Below are positions 5,526-7,848 of a DNA stretch of 7,848 bases, one piece after another. The translations under genes and the position numbers were made by a program. The notes under the pieces were generated by a model that searched no databases, was not told the DNA's origin, and saw nothing but the letters and a program-made list of their open reading frames with translations. Source of the stretch: Candidatus Sabulitectum sp. (GTDB taxonomy: Bacteria > Fermentibacterota > Fermentibacteria > Fermentibacterales > JCC-6). The stretch covers positions 1 to 7,848 of the forward strand of contig JAOZRM010000150.1 of assembly GCA_029940175.1 (NCBI GenBank). Reading direction: 5' to 3'. Every line of letters begins with the position of its first letter. Position 1 is the stretch's first letter.

Positions 5526-5927
5526 ATGAGAGCAGGTGAAACCTGGATCCTGGTATTTCTGGTGGTGTTTGTTACCGGGGGTATTTTTGCCGCAGTGAAG
5601 GCTATGCCGGACATGACGGAAGAGGGATTGACAGGCCAGCTCCACGAAGAGTTGTCTGTTTATGATCAGCTTAAAGAGGAAATAAGACCTTACCATTTTG
5701 GGAACAGACCTTCGGAATCATTTTCAGGAGATACTACCGTGCTTAAAGTTGATCTGGATTACAACATGTATAGTCAGACCCAGGCGAACCTTCACGTAAC
5801 CAGAATTCTCAGAAGATTGAATTTTGAACGTATCATAGCTCAACAGAGACAAGCTGGTGGAATGGTATTCAATGCTGATTTTCCCAATGGTCAGCCAATT
5901 CAAATTCACTTCATTGATCCCCGATAA
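5526..5927 (+). CDS. Small single-TM protein, function unknown
   Basis: 133 residues, not recognised. Seen: one TM helix or uncleaved signal anchor about 8-26 (WILVFLVVFVTGGIFAAVK), an acidic helical linker about 30-55 (DMTEEGLTGQLHEELSVYDQLKEE), then a compact domain about 68-133 with predicted beta-alpha-beta-beta order: VLKVDLDYNMY, TQANLHVTRILRRLNFERIIAQQ, GGMVFNADF, PIQIHFIDP. The helix phrase and the strand pattern vaguely recall the N-terminal domain of divergent polysaccharide deacetylases, but the match is too weak to use. Most of the protein should face the periplasm, or stay cytosolic if the anchor inserts the other way. It is divergent from the barrel gene and lies 185 nt upstream of secD on the same strand; whether it is co-transcribed with secD is unclear. 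No cysteines, so it is neither a lipoprotein nor a thiol protein. Confidence 0.7.
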   Translation: MRAGETWILVFLVVFVTGGIFAAVKAMPDMTEEGLTGQLHEELSVYDQLKEEIRPYHFGNRPSESFSGDTTVLKVDLDYNMYSQTQANLHVTRILRRLNFERIIAQQRQAGGMVFNADFPNGQPIQIHFIDPR

Positions 5928-6112
5928 GAACACCCGGTAATTGTAAGAATCAGGTCGAGGTGGTCAATCCGCTTGACTTTCTTTATCTTCCTTCACTTCT
6001 GAGAGGAAATATTGCGGGGAACTGCGATGGCTCGAGGTTAGTCTACAATTTTGTAACTACTGTTGTAATAAAGAATTAGCTAAATTGTCGAACACAGATG
6101 AAGGGAAACCCA
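5928..6112 (+). other. Non-coding leader upstream of secD with recurring TTGTAA
   Basis: No convincing gene. TTGTAA occurs at 5941-5946, 6051-6056 and 6063-6068; the last two are 12 nt apart, and TACAA (6044-6048) forms an inverted repeat with TTGTA (6051-6055). A short inverted repeat GTCAA-TCCGC-TTGAC (5963-5977) is followed by a pyrimidine-rich run, TTTCTTTATCTT, and could be a very weak terminator for the preceding gene. The AT-rich 3' part is where a secD promoter would be expected, but no good -35/-10 pair was found. Confidence 0.4.
6101..6105 (+). promoter_or_regulatory. Ribosome binding site of secD
   Basis: AAGGG is spaced 7 nt from the ATG at 6113. An earlier in-frame ATG at 6098 would place this SD inside the gene and has none of its own, so 6113 is chosen. 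Confidence 0.6.
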
Positions 6113-7848
6113 ATGAAGAGAGCCGACAAGTGGAGGATCTACAGCTCCGCGTTCGTACTGGTGATGGCACTGTTTCTTATATGGCCTACGGTGAAATGGT
6201 ATTCACTTCCGGTCCTGGAAAGAGATCGCGCTGAAGCAAGTGTTCAGCCTGAAACAACCAACCCGTATTTGAGAGGGCTTCTGGATGAGATGCAGGAAGA
6301 AGGCGGAGAGCCTCTTCTTGAAGAGTACAGAGAGCTATATCAATCAAGCGTCGGCACTATCAAACTGGGGCTTGATCTCCAGGGCGGAATGTACCTTGCC
6401 TATACAGTTGAGCCAACTCCCGGTCTGGACGCAGATGAAGCTCTCGACCAGGCTTTAGAGATAATCAGGAACCGAATAGATGAATTCGGAGTGTCTGAGC
6501 CATCCATTACCCGTCAGGGCAATGACAGAATAATTGTTCAGCTTCCAGGAGTAAGGGATCCTGCCAGGGCTCGTTCTATTGTTGAGAGACAGGCTCTTCT
6601 TGAGTTCAAGATAATCGCTTATCCCAATACGGAACATCCCTCTCCCTCCAGTATTCCTGTGATCAGGGAGATTGAAGCCATTCTGGGAGACGAAGTTCCT
6701 GAAGAAACAGTAACTGAATCAACAACACCCGAGGAATTTTCTCTACCCACAGGTGGAGATGATTTGACCTTGCCTGTGCCGGAAGACGACGATTCAGTTC
6801 TTCCTGCAATAGAGGTTGCCGGCACTCTCAGTTCACTGCTTTCGGCGGTAGATCAGAACGATGCTGTGATTCTCAGCCTTAGACCAGGTGACTGGGTACT
6901 GACTCAGGGTGAAAACTTCGACGCATTTCAGACTATCATTAATCGTGATGATGTTCAGGAGATCCTTGCTGAGGCTAACCTGAAATTTGTTTTTGGTAAG
7001 CCCACAGTCATGGCTGACGGAACTTCCCTAATGAGTGTTTTCCTCATTCCCGATGATTCCGGCCGCGGATGGGACAGACAGTCAGACCTTGAGCTGCCAC
7101 ACTACCGGCTCACTGGAGCAAACCTCACAGATGTCCGAATCAGGATGGGTGATCAGAACTCCATGAGCAGAGATCCATACCTTCTTCTTGAGTTTGACAA
7201 CGACGGTGCTTCGAACTGGGAGCGGATAACAGGCGAGAATGTAGACGAGAGGGTATCCATCCTTCTTGATGGCAGAATCTATTCTGTGGCTACAATTCAG
7301 GAGCGCATTACCAGCACAGGTACCAGACTATCTGGATCATTTTCTGTTGAAGAGGCTCGAGATCTTCGTCTTGTGCTGAAAGCTGGAAGTCTTCCTGCAA
7401 GACTTGTCATTGCTGAAGAACAGACGATCGGACCCAGCCTGGGACAGAAGGCTATTCGCAACGGCTTCATTGCCGGTGTTGTTGGTCTTGCTCTCATTGC
7501 CGCATTCATGATTGTCTATTACGGAGCCAGTGGTGTTATCGCAGTACTTGCTCTTCTTTTTGACATGCTCATTATTTTGGGATTCCTCTGTTTCCCGGGT
7601 CCATTGGCAAGACTGGGAGTTACAGGACTTAACGCCACACTGACTCTTCCCGGTATTGCAGGTATTATTCTTACCATAGGTATGGCTGTTGATGCAAGCG
7701 TTCTTATCTACGAGCGTATCCGCGAGGAGCTTCGCTCCGGTAAGGGTATTCGGTCTGCAGTTGATTCCGGTTACGCAAGAGCTTTTGTAACTATTTTGGA
7801 TGCAAACCTTACTACTTTCATTACAGCTCTTGTTCTTTACAAGTTTGT
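6113..7848 (+). CDS. secD: SecD, protein translocase accessory subunit (3' partial)
   Basis: 578 residues are visible before the right edge; the frame is still open. SecD works with SecF and uses the proton gradient to pull proteins through SecYEG at the inner membrane. Seen: TM1 about 11-29; the first SecD signature IKLGLDLQGGMYL (83-95); NRIDEFGVSEPSI (120-132) and RIIVQLPGV (139-147) of the P1 base; LTGANLTDV (333-341), ISVAT-type SVATIQERI (391-399), LRLVLKAGSLPARL (418-431), TIGPSLG (438-444); TM2 about 450-469, TM3 about 474-494, TM4 about 507-532 with GIAGIILTIGMAVDASVLIYERI, in which Asp527 matches the proton-path Asp519 of E. coli; then DANLTTFITALVLY. Between LEFKII (163-168) and LTGANL lie about 163 residues, far more than I recall for E. 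coli, including a Glu/Asp/Pro/Thr-rich stretch at 194-228. The section between TM1 and the first motif is also extended. Missing: TM5-TM6 and the stop. Confidence 0.96.
   Translation, partial: MKRADKWRIYSSAFVLVMALFLIWPTVKWYSLPVLERDRAEASVQPETTNPYLRGLLDEMQEEGGEPLLEEYRELYQSSVGTIKLGLDLQGGMYLAYTVEPTPGLDADEALDQALEIIRNRIDEFGVSEPSITRQGNDRIIVQLPGVRDPARARSIVERQALLEFKIIAYPNTEHPSPSSIPVIREIEAILGDEVPEETVTESTTPEEFSLPTGGDDLTLPVPEDDDSVLPAIEVAGTLSSLLSAVDQNDAVILSLRPGDWVLTQGENFDAFQTIINRDDVQEILAEANLKFVFGKPTVMADGTSLMSVFLIPDDSGRGWDRQSDLELPHYRLTGANLTDVRIRMGDQNSMSRDPYLLLEFDNDGASNWERITGENVDERVSILLDGRIYSVATIQERITSTGTRLSGSFSVEEARDLRLVLKAGSLPARLVIAEEQTIGPSLGQKAIRNGFIAGVVGLALIAAFMIVYYGASGVIAVLALLFDMLIILGFLCFPGPLARLGVTGLNATLTLPGIAGIILTIGMAVDASVLIYERIREELRSGKGIRSAVDSGYARAFVTILDANLTTFITALVLYKF

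Noticed and set aside
5322..5696. 124-residue minus-strand open frame spanning the divergent region
   Set aside because: It covers both divergent start regions and has a His/Tyr/Ser-rich composition typical of antisense reading.
5963..5989. Intrinsic terminator GTCAA-TCCGC-TTGAC followed by TTTCTTTATCTT
   Set aside because: The stem is only 5-6 bp and AT-rich and the T-run is interrupted; too weak to list as a terminator on its own.
5973..6001. TTGACT at 5973-5978 as a -35 box for secD
   Set aside because: No -10-like hexamer occurs 16-18 nt downstream.
1..7848. Mobile element, CRISPR array, toxin-antitoxin pair, phage defence genes or structural RNA genes
   Set aside because: No transposase, integrase, regularly spaced repeats, cas genes, toxin-like small gene pairs or tRNA/rRNA-like sequence was found; the genes are mostly housekeeping or envelope genes.

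Overview
The window reads as chromosomal DNA from a diderm, probably anaerobic, bacterium with moderate GC (mid-40s percent by eye). Diderm: a minus-strand gene encodes an exported beta-barrel-like protein ending in Phe. Anaerobic and deep-branching: the IscU is of the NifU/anaerobe type, and SecD has the long periplasmic layout I associate with the Bacteroidetes/Chlorobi (FCB) side of the tree. The species or phylum cannot be named from this sequence alone. No transposon, integrase, phage gene, CRISPR array, tRNA or rRNA was seen.

Layout. (1) nt 1-2420, plus strand: the C-terminal part of a CASTOR/POLLUX (DMI1)-type ion channel, cut by the left edge, followed at 4 nt by a two-TM membrane protein with a long helical middle, which overlaps (ATGA) a small signal-peptide/beta-domain/TM protein. 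These three look like one translationally coupled unit. (2) nt 2465-4610, plus strand: an iron-sulfur cluster assembly operon: an Rrf2/IscR-like regulator with a rearranged cysteine set, an IscU/NifU scaffold with an unusual C-terminal extension, and a NifS/IscS cysteine desulfurase. (3) nt 4703-5440, minus strand: an outer-membrane beta-barrel-like protein, convergent with the desulfurase gene. (4) nt 5526-5927, plus strand: a small single-TM protein of unknown function, divergent from the barrel gene. (5) nt 5928-6112: a non-coding stretch with recurring TTGTAA hexamers. (6) nt 6113 to the right edge: secD, the translocation motor subunit, cut before its last TM helices; secF would be expected downstream.

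How they work together. In the Fe-S operon the desulfurase frees sulfur from cysteine, the scaffold builds the cluster, and the regulator probably senses cluster supply. SecD assists export of proteins such as the barrel and the signal-peptide proteins. The most interesting part is the first block: an ion channel best known from plant nuclear envelopes, coupled to two uncharacterised membrane proteins that could be channel partners. That link is inference from gene order only. Nothing here amounts to a proven new system.
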